This document shows, in pieces, positions 49,080-60,254 of a stretch of 64,000 bases of DNA. The first letter of the stretch is position 1. Every line of letters begins with the position of its first letter. The position numbers and the translations under genes are program-made. Source of the DNA: Gigaspora rosea. Taxonomy: Eukaryota > Glomeromycota > Glomeromycetes > Diversisporales > Gigasporaceae. Location: the NCBI GenBank assembly GCA_003550325.1, contig QKWP01000417.1:138273-202272 (forward strand), read 5' to 3'. Under the pieces are notes generated by a model, which saw only the letters and a list, made by a program, of their open reading frames with translations, was not told the DNA's origin and searched no databases.

Positions 49080-49300
49080 AAGAACTTCCTAGCAAGCGTC
49101 TCTTTGTAAATTTGCTGATACGGACAATGCTGTTGCGATAAATAAAGTTGGATTTTGTTATCGAAGTAATGGAATTGGAAAAGATGAACATAAAGCATTC
49201 GAATTTTACCAGAAATCTGCTGATATGGGTAATGTTGAAGGAACACATATGGTTGGTTATTGTCATCGAAATGCCATAATATGTGATAATGAATATATGT
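49080..49300 (+). pseudogene. Sel1-repeat fragment, copy B
   Basis: KSADTDNAVAINKVGFCYR-like and EHKAFEFYQKSADMGNVEGT units are readable, with a frame break near 49165 and a stop at about 49299. Same relic as at 15500-15720. Confidence 0.7.
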
Positions 49301-49387
49301 AAATAATCACCGTTTTGTAATGATAATATTTCTGGCCACATATAATAAAAACTAATCATTAATTTTATACCTCATTCATATAAAAAG

Positions 49388-50152
49388 GAACGAAGATTTG
49401 TTTACGAAGATTTTGTCTTTTTAGAACAATTAGGTAGTAAAAATTACAACATTCGTCAGTTGAAATGTTTGGTGTATTCTTTTTTTGCTGAAGATGCATC
49501 GATTAAATATACACTATGGAACAAATTTAATTTTGAAAAGAGAAAATTCGGTATGTGTTTATAATTTTATTAATTTTATTTACTATCATAGAACAATAAC
49601 GAACGATTTTGGAATATAGAAATAAAATACCCAGTCACTCCCAGATTTTATCATACTTTTTTTGAATGCGGATTGAAGAAGATGGAATTCAAATTTGAAA
49701 TACTGCATTTAAAATATAGCCTAGTAGAGTGTCTTTCGGCTTCAATAGTGTATTTATATGAAAACGGATTGCAGGTATATTACAAAGACGTCACCTCATC
49801 TGATATTTCTAAATAAATCATTTTTAATCAGCAATGTATGTAGGTTTTTGCAACTGGTCATTTGACAGTTCATTTCAACAATTTTTTAAAGTTTACGAGC
49901 TTCAACTTTATTACAACAAATTACACGGCGAATTATCATCAAGACCTTCTATGTGAATATTGTATTCCCACAAAACTTTTCACTGCATGGAGGTATTCTA
50001 TTCTTTTGTCAAAGTCAAATTTTATTATTTGATGAATATCAATGAATCGATAATAATAAATTTATTGCTAATAATATAGATCGAAGAAGGGTTTAACCTT
50101 ACGGAGAATATTATGTTTGATACCGTAAACTATCGACATTTGGGAACTTTAG
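49388..50152 (+). pseudogene. LIM-domain-binding (LDB/SEUSS/Mfg1-like) co-regulator, copy B
   Basis: Exons: to 49550, 49620-49774, 49844-49992 and 50080-50152, with GT..AG introns. The first three join in phase. Together they read LVYSFFAEDASIKYTLWNKF, then KRKFEIKYPVTPRFYHTFFE, CGLKKMEFKF, SLVECLSASIVYLYENGLQV and FATGHLTVHFNNFLKFTSF. This follows the LIM-binding domain closely. One T is missing in exon 1 (TCTTTTTAG near 49420, against TCTTTTTTA in copy A), which introduces a stop. The exon 3/4 junction also fails to keep frame. Nuclear adaptor by family. The start codon is not established. The LisH gene begins about 100 bp downstream. Confidence 0.8.
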
Positions 50153-50253
50153 GTATGTTTATTTTTTTTTAAGTTCATAATGGCATAATATAATACTTTT
50201 ATACTTTATAGTATCTAAATTCCACCGTCTTTGATTTTTTTCAAGAGACACTT

Positions 50254-50881
50254 ATGATATTGACCTCTCAAACGCAGCAAAATCAGAGAGGCCTAATGTT
50301 CAGAGAGCAAAGATTATTGGATGTTTATGTGTACGATTATCTGAAACGTAATAGGGCAACAAAGACGGCCATAGCTTATTTGAAGGAGTGTGACATTCTT
50401 CAGAGCTTCATAATAAATGAGAGTTCTTACGTCGATACCACATCGCTACCAGACGTTGATGTACCTACACAAGCGTCCGAAGGCTTTCTATACGAATGGT
50501 GGACAGTGTTTTGGGATATATATTCCGCAAAATTGAATCATTCTGGAACTGTAGACATGCATAATTACGTAGATCAAGACCAGCAATCCTTGGACCAACA
50601 GCAACGAAGATTGTTAAATATTTATGTATACGATTATCTAAAGCATAGTGAAGCAATTTAACTTTTTTAAATGAGGGTGACTTTCAGGGCCATATAAAAA
50701 ATAACGGTATAGCAACTTCAGTAAATGTAAGTTCTTACAGTGATATCACACCGCTACCAGATATTGATATGCCTATACAAGCGCCAATGGCTTTCTATAC
50801 GAATGGTGGATGGTTTATTGGGATATATATTCCGCAAGAATAAATCGTTCTGGATCCCTAGAAGCCCAGCGTTATGTTCAG
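50254..50881 (+). pseudogene. LisH (Flo8/SSDP-like) protein with two tandem modules, copy B
   Basis: The open frame 50254-50661 (135 aa) has a LisH motif at residues of about 19-46 (LLDVYVYDYLKRNRATKTAI) and at 76-93 EGFLYEWWTVFWDIYSAK. That is the block after LisH in Flo8/Som1 and SSDP/LEUNIG-type co-regulators. A second LisH starts at LLNIYVYDYLKHSEAI and is cut by a frameshift (ATTTAACT). It continues in another frame as FLNEGDFQGHIKNNG and, after one more shift, FLYEWWMVYWDIYSARINRS, ending at CAG|GTACTATAG. The whole unit is thus duplicated in tandem. Partner families bind LDB proteins, and here the LDB gene is next door. Confidence 0.75.
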
Positions 50882-51149
50882 GTACTATAGATACTTACTA
50901 CATCTATTTATCTTCAGACATTTAGAATTTACTCGCATTAATATTTAATTACATTATTGGTTTAAAGCAATTGGATACAGTTAGTGAGTTTAATGTTTAT
51001 TCATTTTATCTTCAATTAAATATTATTTCCGTTCATTCACATACATATTAAACTATCAGTCAGTGTGTATAGATTACAAAATTATCATGAATTATTAAAC
51101 AATAAATAAAATTTTTTATAACTATACTGATTAGAGAATTAAAACTTGG
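50882..51149 (+). other. Short spacer, no gene seen
   Basis: Duplicated AT-rich spacer before the fourth Sel1-kinase copy. Confidence 0.5.
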
Positions 51150-52889
51150 ATGCCTTTATCAAAATGTAATTGGAGTTGAAAAAGATGGAAAGAAGACATT
51201 AGAAATCGGCTGATATGGGTAATGCTAAAAGAATGTATGCGGTTGACTATTGTTATCAAAGTGGATTAGGAGTTAAAACCGATAGACGTATGGCATTTGA
51301 GTATTACCAGAAATCTGCTAATATGGATTATGCTGATGCGATATATCAAGTTGGTTATAGTTATCGAATGGAATTGGAGTTGAAAAAAATGAATATAAGG
51401 CATTCGAATATTACCAGAAATCTGCGGAGATGGGTATGCTACTGCAATAAATTAAGTTGGATTTTATCGAAATGGAATTGGAGTTGCAAGAAACAAACAA
51501 CGCGCCAATGATTGGTATAAAAAGTAAATAAATATTTTATTATAAAACTCTTTCAATTGAATTTATTAATTTTTAAATTCTAATAGAGAACGAAGTATTA
51601 AGAGTACGTACTTTTTTTTTTTTGTTTATTCATAATCTAGCTAGAACTAATTAATTAGAAATTTTTTAAGAAATAAGGAAATCATCATATCCTCCTGATC
51701 TTGATAATAATTTGATAAGCTTATTGGATGATGAGAGAAATCAGTTATCATGGATTTCCTATAAAGAATTCGAGAATATTAAGCAGATGGGCAAAGGTGG
51801 ATTTGCAACAATATACAGTGCTGGTTGGGTAGTTGGGTTGATAAAGGATTAAATACTATAATAGGCGTCGCACTCAAAATAATTGATAATTCTGAAAAAC
51901 TTAATCAAGAATTTATGAGTGAGGTAAATTGATGAAGTTTTATGTTTTTTAAAAAACTTAAACTAATAATTATTTATTCTCAATAGTTGAAAAGGTTTTG
52001 TGAAATCGGATACGAACATCCCTCATTCTTACAATGCTATGGAATATCAAGACATCCAGATGGAGGATATATAATTGTTTTGAAATATGCATTTAGAGGT
52101 TCTTTACGTCAGAATCTTTTCAATGTGTCACAAATGGAATGGAAAAAAAGCTTAATTTACTTCATTGTATTGTCACTGATCTTGAATCAATTCATTCTCA
52201 AGAAATGATCCATCGCGATTTGAATAGTGGAAATATTTTACAAGATACCTTGGAAAGTGCATACATCACAGACTTAGGTCTTTCAATTTCGACAAATGAA
52301 AAAATGAATGGAAAAATGGAAGGTAAAATTTGTGGAATCTTACCTTATATCGATATAAACCAAGGTAAAAGTTCTCTTTACGGAGTCATGCCTTATATCG
52401 CACCAGAAGTTTTAAATGGACAAAAGTTTACAATAGTCGCTGATATTTATGGGCTTGGAATTATCATGTGGGAAATATCTACCGGACAAAGACCATTTGA
52501 TGGCGTACCATTTAACAATAATCTTGCGATAAAGATTTGTTTCGGATTACGGCCTGAATTCATTCCTGGGACTCCAGAATGTTATGTTAAATTGGCCAAA
52601 CAATGTATGGGTTTTGATCACAATGAAACCTAGTGCTAAAATAATTAAATTTCAAATTGAATATTGGCTTAATGAGATAAATTCAATCGAGGAAAATGAA
52701 AACAAAAAACAATTTTTAAACGTCGATAAAATAATTGATACACCATTGATTAATGTATCAAGCAACCGGATCATATGTACACAGGCAAGATTATCAACAC
52801 ACAACAAATAACTTCGAAGGTTCAAGCAAAGGGACAGGAAATGTACCAGAAAATGAGCCAAAGTATTTCTTTTGAAATTCCCTTTTAAT
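51150..52889 (+). pseudogene. Sel1-repeat / TKL-type kinase, copy 4 (broken, 5'-truncated)
   Basis: Like copy 2, it lacks the N-terminus. Sel1 repeats are interrupted by a deletion near 51200 and by single-base losses near 51367 and 51436. The kinase N-lobe (MGKGGFATIY) is shifted by an extra repeat of GGGTAGTTGGGTTG near 51830. The TGG-A-run has seven As, the lesion shared with copy 2. From there the 52139-52633 frame keeps MIHRDLNSGNILQ, TDLGLSIS, YGVMPYIAPEVLNGQKFTIV, DIYGLGIIMWEISTGQRPFD and GLRPEFIPGTPECY. NE(R)P loses a base at 52625. HRDLN differs from HRDLH in the others. The tail has EINSIEENENKKQFLNV. Confidence 0.85.
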
Positions 52890-53362
52890 TTCATATTATA
52901 AAACATTATTGCTATTTATATTTTTTCGCCTCCTTCTTCATAGGTTTAAACTCAACCAGTTTTTTTTCAAAGTTTTATCATTGGCATGTTTTTGGCTTTA
53001 TCATATGAATTTTAAAATCTATCGTAGCTAAAACTGATAAATAAAAGTGATGTAACTATCGTATAAATATAGTTAATAATATTAACAGTTAAAGTATCAT
53101 CAAATTACGTAAAAGTCAAAATAGAACTAGCGTCAAAACAAATAATTTAAAGCGTTCCTTATTTTATCCAATAATATTGGTAATAATTTAAGTGCTATTA
53201 ATGATTTCTGTTTTTTTCTTCAATTAATGAAAAGTCTAATTCTAGTGTTCGGCCTATGGGATGCTTATACTGTTGATGAAAAAATGAAAAATAGTATTCT
53301 ACTCTATGCAAATTATATTTTTATGGCACGGTGGAATGCCAATTGTAATAATGACATATCAG

Positions 53363-53595
53363 ATCTACGATTTTTGTCCGCAGCAATCGCCTAGCCAATC
53401 AGATTGCTGATCAATTAATAAGTATAGGAGTAAATGTTTGACAACTCCTATCTTGGCAACCAGAGATCGTACAGGGACGTACTATAGCTTATTCGAACCG
53501 TCTCATCGCGCTGAGTAGAATGGTGGTTGTTTCATCGAATTTAGATCACTGGTTCAAACGTTATGTCCGTTTTTGTGATATTTTACAGGTTAACA
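53363..53595. other. Unique spacer, nothing recognised
   Basis: Begins where duplication B ends. No supported feature. Confidence 0.5.
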
Positions 53596-55121
53596 ATACC
53601 CTCTAAATTTGCTATTCATACCCCTATTAAAATTAAAAAAATTTAAAACTTTGAGCAAAGATATTTTGACAACCATTTAACTAAATTCAATGAAGTTTTT
53701 TTATTTGAAATATATGATATTTAGAATTAAAATAAAAAAGGTTTATTGAATTTAGTTAGATGGTTATCAAGATACCTTTGCTTAAAATTAGAGAAAATCA
53801 AAATGTTTATTAAAATAAAAGCTGCACCAAAGTTTTTTAAAACTTTGAGTAAAGATGTCTTGACAACTATCTGAGAATTCAAATAAAAAAAGTTCATCAA
53901 ATTTGGTCAAATAGCTGTCAAGATATTTTTGTTCAAAATTTTAAAAAACTTTGGTGCAGCTTTTATTTGGATAGATATTTTGATTTTTTTTAACTTTGAA
54001 TGAAGGTTTCTCAACAACCAACTAACTAAATTTGATAATTTTTTTATTTTAATTTTATAAATTCATAGAACTCAAATAAAAAAAGTTTATTAAATTTAGT
54101 CAGATGTGTGCCAAGATACCTTAGCTAAAAGTTGAAAAAAAAATCAAAATGTTAATCAAAATAAAAGCTGTATTAAAGTTTTTTTAAAACTTTGAACAAA
54201 ATATTTAAACAACTATTTGACCAAAATCTATGAACTTTTTTTTATTTAAATTCTAAGAATTAATAGAATTCAAATAAAAAAGGTTTATAGAATTTGGTCA
54301 GATGTCTGTTTAGATATCTTTGCTCAAGTTTTAAAAAAACTTTAATATAGCTTTTATTTTGATAGATGTTTTAATTTTTTTTTAACTTTGAGTGAAGGTA
54401 TCTTGACAACCATTAGACTAAATTTAATAAACTTTTTTTATTTGAATTATATGAATTTATAGAATTAAAATAAAAAAACTTCATCAAATTTAGTCAGATA
54501 GTTGTCTAGATAACTTTGCTCAAAGTTTTAAAAAAATTTTGGTACAGCTTTTATTTTGATAGATGTTTTCATTTTTTTTAATCTTAACACATTCTGACTA
54601 ATTTTAATAAACTTTTGTTATTTGAGTTATATGAATTTATAGAATTAAAATAAAAAAAATTCATCAAATTTAGTTAGAGAGTTGTTAAGAAATCTTAGCT
54701 CAAACTTAGAAAAAAATCAAAATATCTATTAAAATAAAAGCTGTGCCAAAGTTTTTTAAAATTTTGAACAAAAATATCTTGATAGCCATCTGACCAAATT
54801 TGATGAACTTTTTTTATTTAAATTCTATGCATTTATAGAATTCAAATAAAAAAAAAGTTTATCAAATTTGGTCAGATGGTTGTCAAGATATCTTTGCTAC
54901 AGCTTTTATTTTAATAGATGCTTTGATTTTTCTCTAAGTTTGAGCAAAGGTATCTTGACAACTATCTGACTAAATTCAATAAACTTTTTTTATTTTAATT
55001 TTACAAAATTATATAATTCAAATAATTGAATTTAATCAAATGGTTGTCAAAATATCTTTGCTCAAAGTTTTAAAATTTTTTAATTTTGATAGGAGATATG
55101 AATAGCAAATTCAGGGAGTAT
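53596..55121. mobile_element. 1.5-kb TIR element made of repeated palindromes
   Basis: The ends are inverted over at least 90 bp: ATACCCTCTAAATTTGCTAT at the left and ATAGCAAATTC.GGGAGTAT at the right, continuing through AAACTTTGAGCAAAGATATT and TTGACAACCATTT. The interior is a series of about seven modules of about 130 bp. Each is itself an inverted repeat (TTTGACAACCATTT...TTTAGTTAGATGGTTATCAA), separated by AAAATAAAAGCTG.ACCAAAG linkers in both orientations. No ORF. Confidence 0.75.
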
Positions 55122-55499
55122 GTATAGTAGTTGTCTTATTTTATATTGATCAATATAAATCAACCAATTACATGTGACCTATAACAAAAATAGAATGTAA
55201 CATAGTGTAACAAATTTCACTAGCTTTATTTTTTAATAATTTAATAATTAAATTTTGTTGCAATAGCTATATAATTGGTTCCTAAAACAAATTTTAAAAA
55301 TTTTTATAAATAATTTTTTATAAGTTTTAATAACTTTCAAATAATTATACTTTTAAAAAATTCCAATTCTGTAAATATATAATACTACTAATAACTAACC
55401 TTATACTAACTTAGAGTTTTATTTTAATTCTAATAAAACTTAGAATTATTATAGTCAAGACAATAATTATATATATAAGATTTTAATTCTTTAAAAGTA
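55122..55499. other. AT-rich spacer
   Basis: No gene or clear repeat. The 72-aa minus frame at 55430-55648 overlaps the SINE-like body and is not supported. Confidence 0.45.
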
Positions 55500-56003
55500 T
55501 AATTATTTAAAAGTTTTTTTTTGACAGTCTTGCCGGTATCACTTTCTTGGTGACTTATAATAACCATAGTTATCATTTTTATTTCCACCAATTGTAACCT
55601 GACTTCTCCTGGCTTGCTTTTACGCCACCCAGAAGCAACTTGTCTCACTGACTGCCACAGAAGCCAGAAATTTTCACAGCCAATTTTCGGACTACTGCGC
55701 TACAAGTTCATGTAGTATTTTATAAGATCCAAACTTAGGCCTTATATTACATCTCGTGACTTTGGTTATTCCAAATAAGGGTTCTGATACAGCCCTCATT
55801 GTCATAGTTTTGACCACAGATCGCTGCCCATTCTAGGTAATTAAGTATATCAAAGACGTCCGGTTCCCTGGATCCTGCGGTGTTGCAGTTTCCTATTAGT
55901 CTAGCCTGGCTGGTTTTTTTCTACAAATTGACACCACTTGGATTTGAACTGGCAACCTTCAATTTGCAACCTGGGAGCGTAACTGCTATACTATCAACCT
56001 GCA
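55500..56003 (-). mobile_element. tRNA-derived SINE (probable)
   Basis: On the minus strand a tRNA-like head at about 56000-55939 shows TATAGTATAGCAGTTACGC (A-box-like), CCCAGGTTGC and GGTTGCCAGTTCAAATCCA (B-box-like). There are no pairing acceptor arms, so it is not a functional tRNA. A body of about 430 bp with higher GC than its surroundings follows, ending in AT-rich sequence. Target duplications were not defined. Confidence 0.4.
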
Positions 56004-57469
56004 GATCTTATTTAAAATTTTTTAAAATTTTAATTTGGATTAATAATATATTATAGATTTTTAACATTTATCGCTAGTGCAATTTATTGCTATTTCCTGA
56101 TTGACCAATCATTTTGTTTGTTTTGATACATTAATCAAAACAAAACAAATAGCGCCTATATTACAATTAGGGTTTGGCAAGTGTTTGGCAGAGCAAGAGT
56201 TAGAAGGCCCTCCTAACCCAAAATTTTGCAAGAAATTTTTTTTGTCAAGAAAAAAGTGTAGTTTCTTAGTCATAATTTTAAGTTAGAAGCGATTTTTTAA
56301 AAAAAGTTTGGTTTGCTTTGATTCACATTACATCTGATTCTGTATCCCGATTGGTCGATTTGAGGTAGCAATACATCGCACTGGCAATGAATGATAACTC
56401 TCTATATTATATATTGTTTTTTATATATTGGTTTATATAGTAGTACTATTAAAATTTAGTTCATTGGTATTTTAAACAATTTTAATAAAAACTAGTTTAA
56501 TTTGTTTTAGCATCAAAGCAAAAAATGCTTCAAAGTATAAACTGAGCAATTTGATATTTTTATTATACAAATTTGCTTATATAAAGCATACTTGTATAAG
56601 CATATTTATATAAATTTGCTTATATAAGCATGTTTATATAAACTGGTTTATAAAAACTAGTTCAGTTTCCTTCAGTATCCATGCAGATATGCTGTGAGCA
56701 CAAATCAAACTGCTTGAGCAATTTAACATCACTAGTTTTCACAGAAGTATATATATACAGAGTTAGCTAAAGTTAGATAGATTACAAAATTATTCAATAT
56801 GTAACCCAGATCTGTTAAAACAAAATAAAGTAAGATAACAAAAAATAGCTATCTAAACTGGTCTTGTTTTACTAAATAAAAGTGTTAAAAATGCAATTTT
56901 ACTATATACTGTATAAACTATTTTAACTATCTGCAATAGAACTCTAACTCTAATATTAATCAATTTTAATTAAAAAATCAGAAAAATTAAGTAATCTTAT
57001 AATGTATTTGGCTTTAGCCATATCTACATATATACCTTTTATATAAAAACTTTGTACTAGATTATATTATATTCTTACTTTTAAGAAACTACTATATTTC
57101 TCTAATGTAGAACTTGAATTATCCAATACAATTTTCAAATACCAATCTTTACTGATAATCTTTTCTTAATACCCATCTCACAATTATATATATCTTCAAA
57201 TCTTAACTTCTATATCCAACTTTCAGATAAATATGCACAATTCAAATATACATTTACATATACCAAATCAAACTGCAAAGCTCAAACCTGAATATATCTC
57301 TTTTTTATAAAAATTGTCTTATTTTATACAAATAGTTTTTTACAATCTACAAAAAAACTCTTTATTTAAGAAAACTTAAACTAAAACCTATGATATTTTT
57401 AGTCTTTTAGAAACTTATTTAACCCAAAAAAAAAGGCCAATTCCTAAACAACAAAATCAAATCCATACT
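56004..57469. other. AT-rich stretch, few features
   Basis: CTTATATAAGCA words repeat near 56570-56650. The 61-aa frame at 56101 has no recognised domain. No gene is supported. Confidence 0.45.
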
Positions 57470-59879
57470 AGTTACTAGTGCTCCTTCTTTAACCTATATC
57501 AAGCTGGTAAAAACTTTTTATTTACAACAAATTACCAAATATATTACATGAACTTATAGTTTCAATAGCTATATAATAGGCCTTAATCTTTATTTCAAAA
57601 ATTCTTCTATCAAGTTATATTAAATTTATATTTTTACTACAAGAAATACAAGAACAAATTATTATACTATGTCAAAATTCTAGATATTGAAAAATAATTT
57701 TAATATATTCCAATTCTTGATTTAACCAATTTTCCTCTAAAAAGATATCAATTCCTAAAATTCAACTTATTAAATATTTTACTAGTCACCAATATGAAGA
57801 TATTTACCAGTACTATCTTTTTTCCTAAATTTCAAAATTTCACATTTCAATACTCAAATCTTCATCAAAACAAACTTCTATTTTCTATAAATATAAAGAA
57901 ATACAATAACTCAAAAATCATACCTTTTGTAAAAAATATACTTTACATTATTCTGACTACCTACTCCAACTACTAATATCTACTTTATCACAAATTAAAG
58001 AAGAATTTTAAAAAATCAAAACTGCTCTTAATATTTAACAATAACGAATAATCTATAATAAAATTCAACAAAAAATTTAAAACTGTAACCAATCTTTTCT
58101 AGAATCCCAAAACTTTTTATAAAAAATTCTTAAAAAATACAATAGCATATTCTATCATGAATAAGCACCCTCTGTTTTGAAATTTTAAACTCAAAGTTTT
58201 TGAAAACTATCTAATCAAACTCAATAAAATTTATTTATTTAAATTTATAAATTATAGAGTTTAAGTTAAAAAATTGTTTATTAAGTATAATTAAATAGTT
58301 TTCAGGTTTTGAATTTAAAATTTCAAAAAAGAGGTGCTTATTCATAATAGGATACAGTAATATACATATTGATAAACTATCTCTTGAAAATTTACTCCTT
58401 ACAAAACATAATGAATTCTTAATATAATCTATAATAAATTTACTAAATACTTCAAAGAAAAACTACTCTAACCAATTTTACTCTTTTCTAAATTCTATGA
58501 TTTCTACAAATCACCCCTGAATATAAAAAACACTATTATAGCTTATTTTAGAACATTACAAATCAAGAATAGCAAGATAATTTAACTAATTTTCCAAACC
58601 AAAAGCAGCAGATCCCTCTAAAATTTGCTATGAACACATCAAACATGCTAGTAACAAAACACAGATTCTTTTTAAAAAATTCTTCAACAAATGCTTTTGA
58701 CTTTAAAAAGTTCTTACAGATTAGAATCTACCAATATATTTTTTATTCCAAAAAAAAATCTAATTGGGATTTTATTCTTAATTATGTCTATCTGACTTTT
58801 ATTATTGAACCTTTCAAAAAACCTTTACTAAATCTTTACTAAATGTCTTAATCAAATTATCTCTAACAATTGTATTCTATCTAATTTAAATTTTGCTGCT
58901 TCTAAAATTTCTTCTACCCATATCCCTATACAATCCTTCATAACACTATCAAATACTATAAAATATACAACAAAAAAGCTTGGATTTTTTTCCAAGATAC
59001 GTTCAAAGCTTTTGACAAAATTAATATTTCATGTCTCCAAGATATCTATAAAAGAATTGGTATCCTAGTTCAGGTATTAATCTAATTACTAAACTACACT
59101 CATAAAGACAAGCAAGAATCATCACTGCTCATGGTCTTACTTCCCCAATTAATATCTAATCTGGAATAGAATAAGAAGAGACCTACTTCCCTTTACTTTG
59201 AAAAATTTTATTTATCAAAAATACCGAACCTATTTGCTCAAAATTGCCTTACAATCCCTTTTGATATAATTATACTACTAGTGTCTCAATTCTACTATTA
59301 ACCTATATGGATAATACAACATGGCTTTGTGAAAGCCCTGAAACTACACAAAATATTCTTAATGACACATCTGAACTTATGAAATTAACAATATAGAAGT
59401 TAACCCTTCAAAATTTGATTTACTTTATATCTGACCTAAATCTTACAAATTTCAAACAACACCTCTTCTATCCAATAATCAACTCATCTTATCCAGAAAT
59501 TCTAATGATGTTATTAGATACTTAGGTATCTATTTTGATGAAAATGATCAACTAAACCAATATTCAATACATTTGTTAACAAAATTAAAAACTTTATTTG
59601 TCTAATAAAATAAAAAAAAACTTATGCTCTTACAAATTTCCTTATTTTTTAACCTTATACTTCAATCCTCTATTGAATATCTTCTACAAATATGCATTAT
59701 TCATAATAATCTCCAAACCAAACTATCTTATCTTTTCACTATTCAAACCAAAAAATGCTTTTTCTTGCCAAAAACAAACCCATAATGGTTTCAAATTACA
59801 TACGTTATTCATTGCACAATTTCAATCAGGTCCGTATCATTTCACCAACGATTACCCCAAAGACACCACATTTCACTGA
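57470..59879 (+). pseudogene. Non-LTR (LINE) reverse transcriptase relic
   Basis: Best parts: DTFKAFDKINISCLQDIYKR (the F-D of the RT core, about 58998-59060), then YMDNTTWLCESPETTQNIL where the catalytic YxDD is YMDN, and VNPSKFDLLYI and VIRYLGIYFDENDQ (RYLG motif). Frames change repeatedly and many stops are present. Upstream frames (LPLKFAMN, LTSPIN-like) fit weakly. The 93-aa frame at 59598 could be its 3' part. Start and 3' tail are not defined. Confidence 0.6.
58153..58349. mobile_element. 197-bp foldback MITE
   Basis: TATCATGAATAAGCACCCTC at the left pairs with GAGGTGCTTATTCATAATA at the right. AAATTTTAAACTCAAA-type words also pair inward. It interrupts the LINE relic. No ORF. Confidence 0.65.
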
Positions 59880-60212
59880 CTCATTTCACTGACAGGCTTA
59901 TTTTATAGATGATTAATTTACAGAAAAGTTCATCTCACAGACAACTTTTTTTATAAATTGTATTAACTTAATTCTTAACCTAACTCTATTAAAAATATTA
60001 TGCAAAAAAGATTTTCATCTTATCAAGCTCAATCACCAGGAATAATATTTTTGTATTTGATCCGTTAAGATATCGCAAAACACCTTAAATAATATCATTT
60101 ATTAAAATATTAAAATCTTTCTTGCATGCTTTTAAAACGTATCTTATTATGATAAATATATATATTTATATTTTGTTCTGTTATATAAATTTACTTTTAG
60201 TAAAAGTATTTT

Positions 60213-60254
60213 ATTAAATCTATCCCGTTGCAATGCAACGGGTTAATGACCTAG
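60213..60254 (+). mobile_element. Helitron 3' terminus
   Basis: The palindrome CCCGTTGCAATGCAACGGG (60224-60242) is followed after eight bases by CTAG (60251-60254) and then T. A short hairpin just before a CTRR end inserted in front of T is the classical Helitron 3' signature. The matching 5' end to the left was not found. The end abuts the protease gene on its right. Confidence 0.75.

Larger units (their letters stand above)
37112..53362 (+). repeat. Segmental duplication, copy B (about 16 kb)
   Basis: Direct repeat of 2655-19860. B keeps the complete 3' half of its first kinase gene and about 1.1 kb of flank that A lost. It has one private 386-bp insertion (40421-40806) and a private insertion of about 150 bp in the LRR gene (near 44845-44990). 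The A and B left ends lie 34.5 kb apart, with a 17.2-kb unrelated spacer between the copies. Confidence 0.9.

Noticed and set aside
55939-56000. Functional tRNA gene on the minus strand
   Set aside because: B-box-like and A-box-like words are present, but the acceptor arms do not pair and no normal anticodon arm forms.
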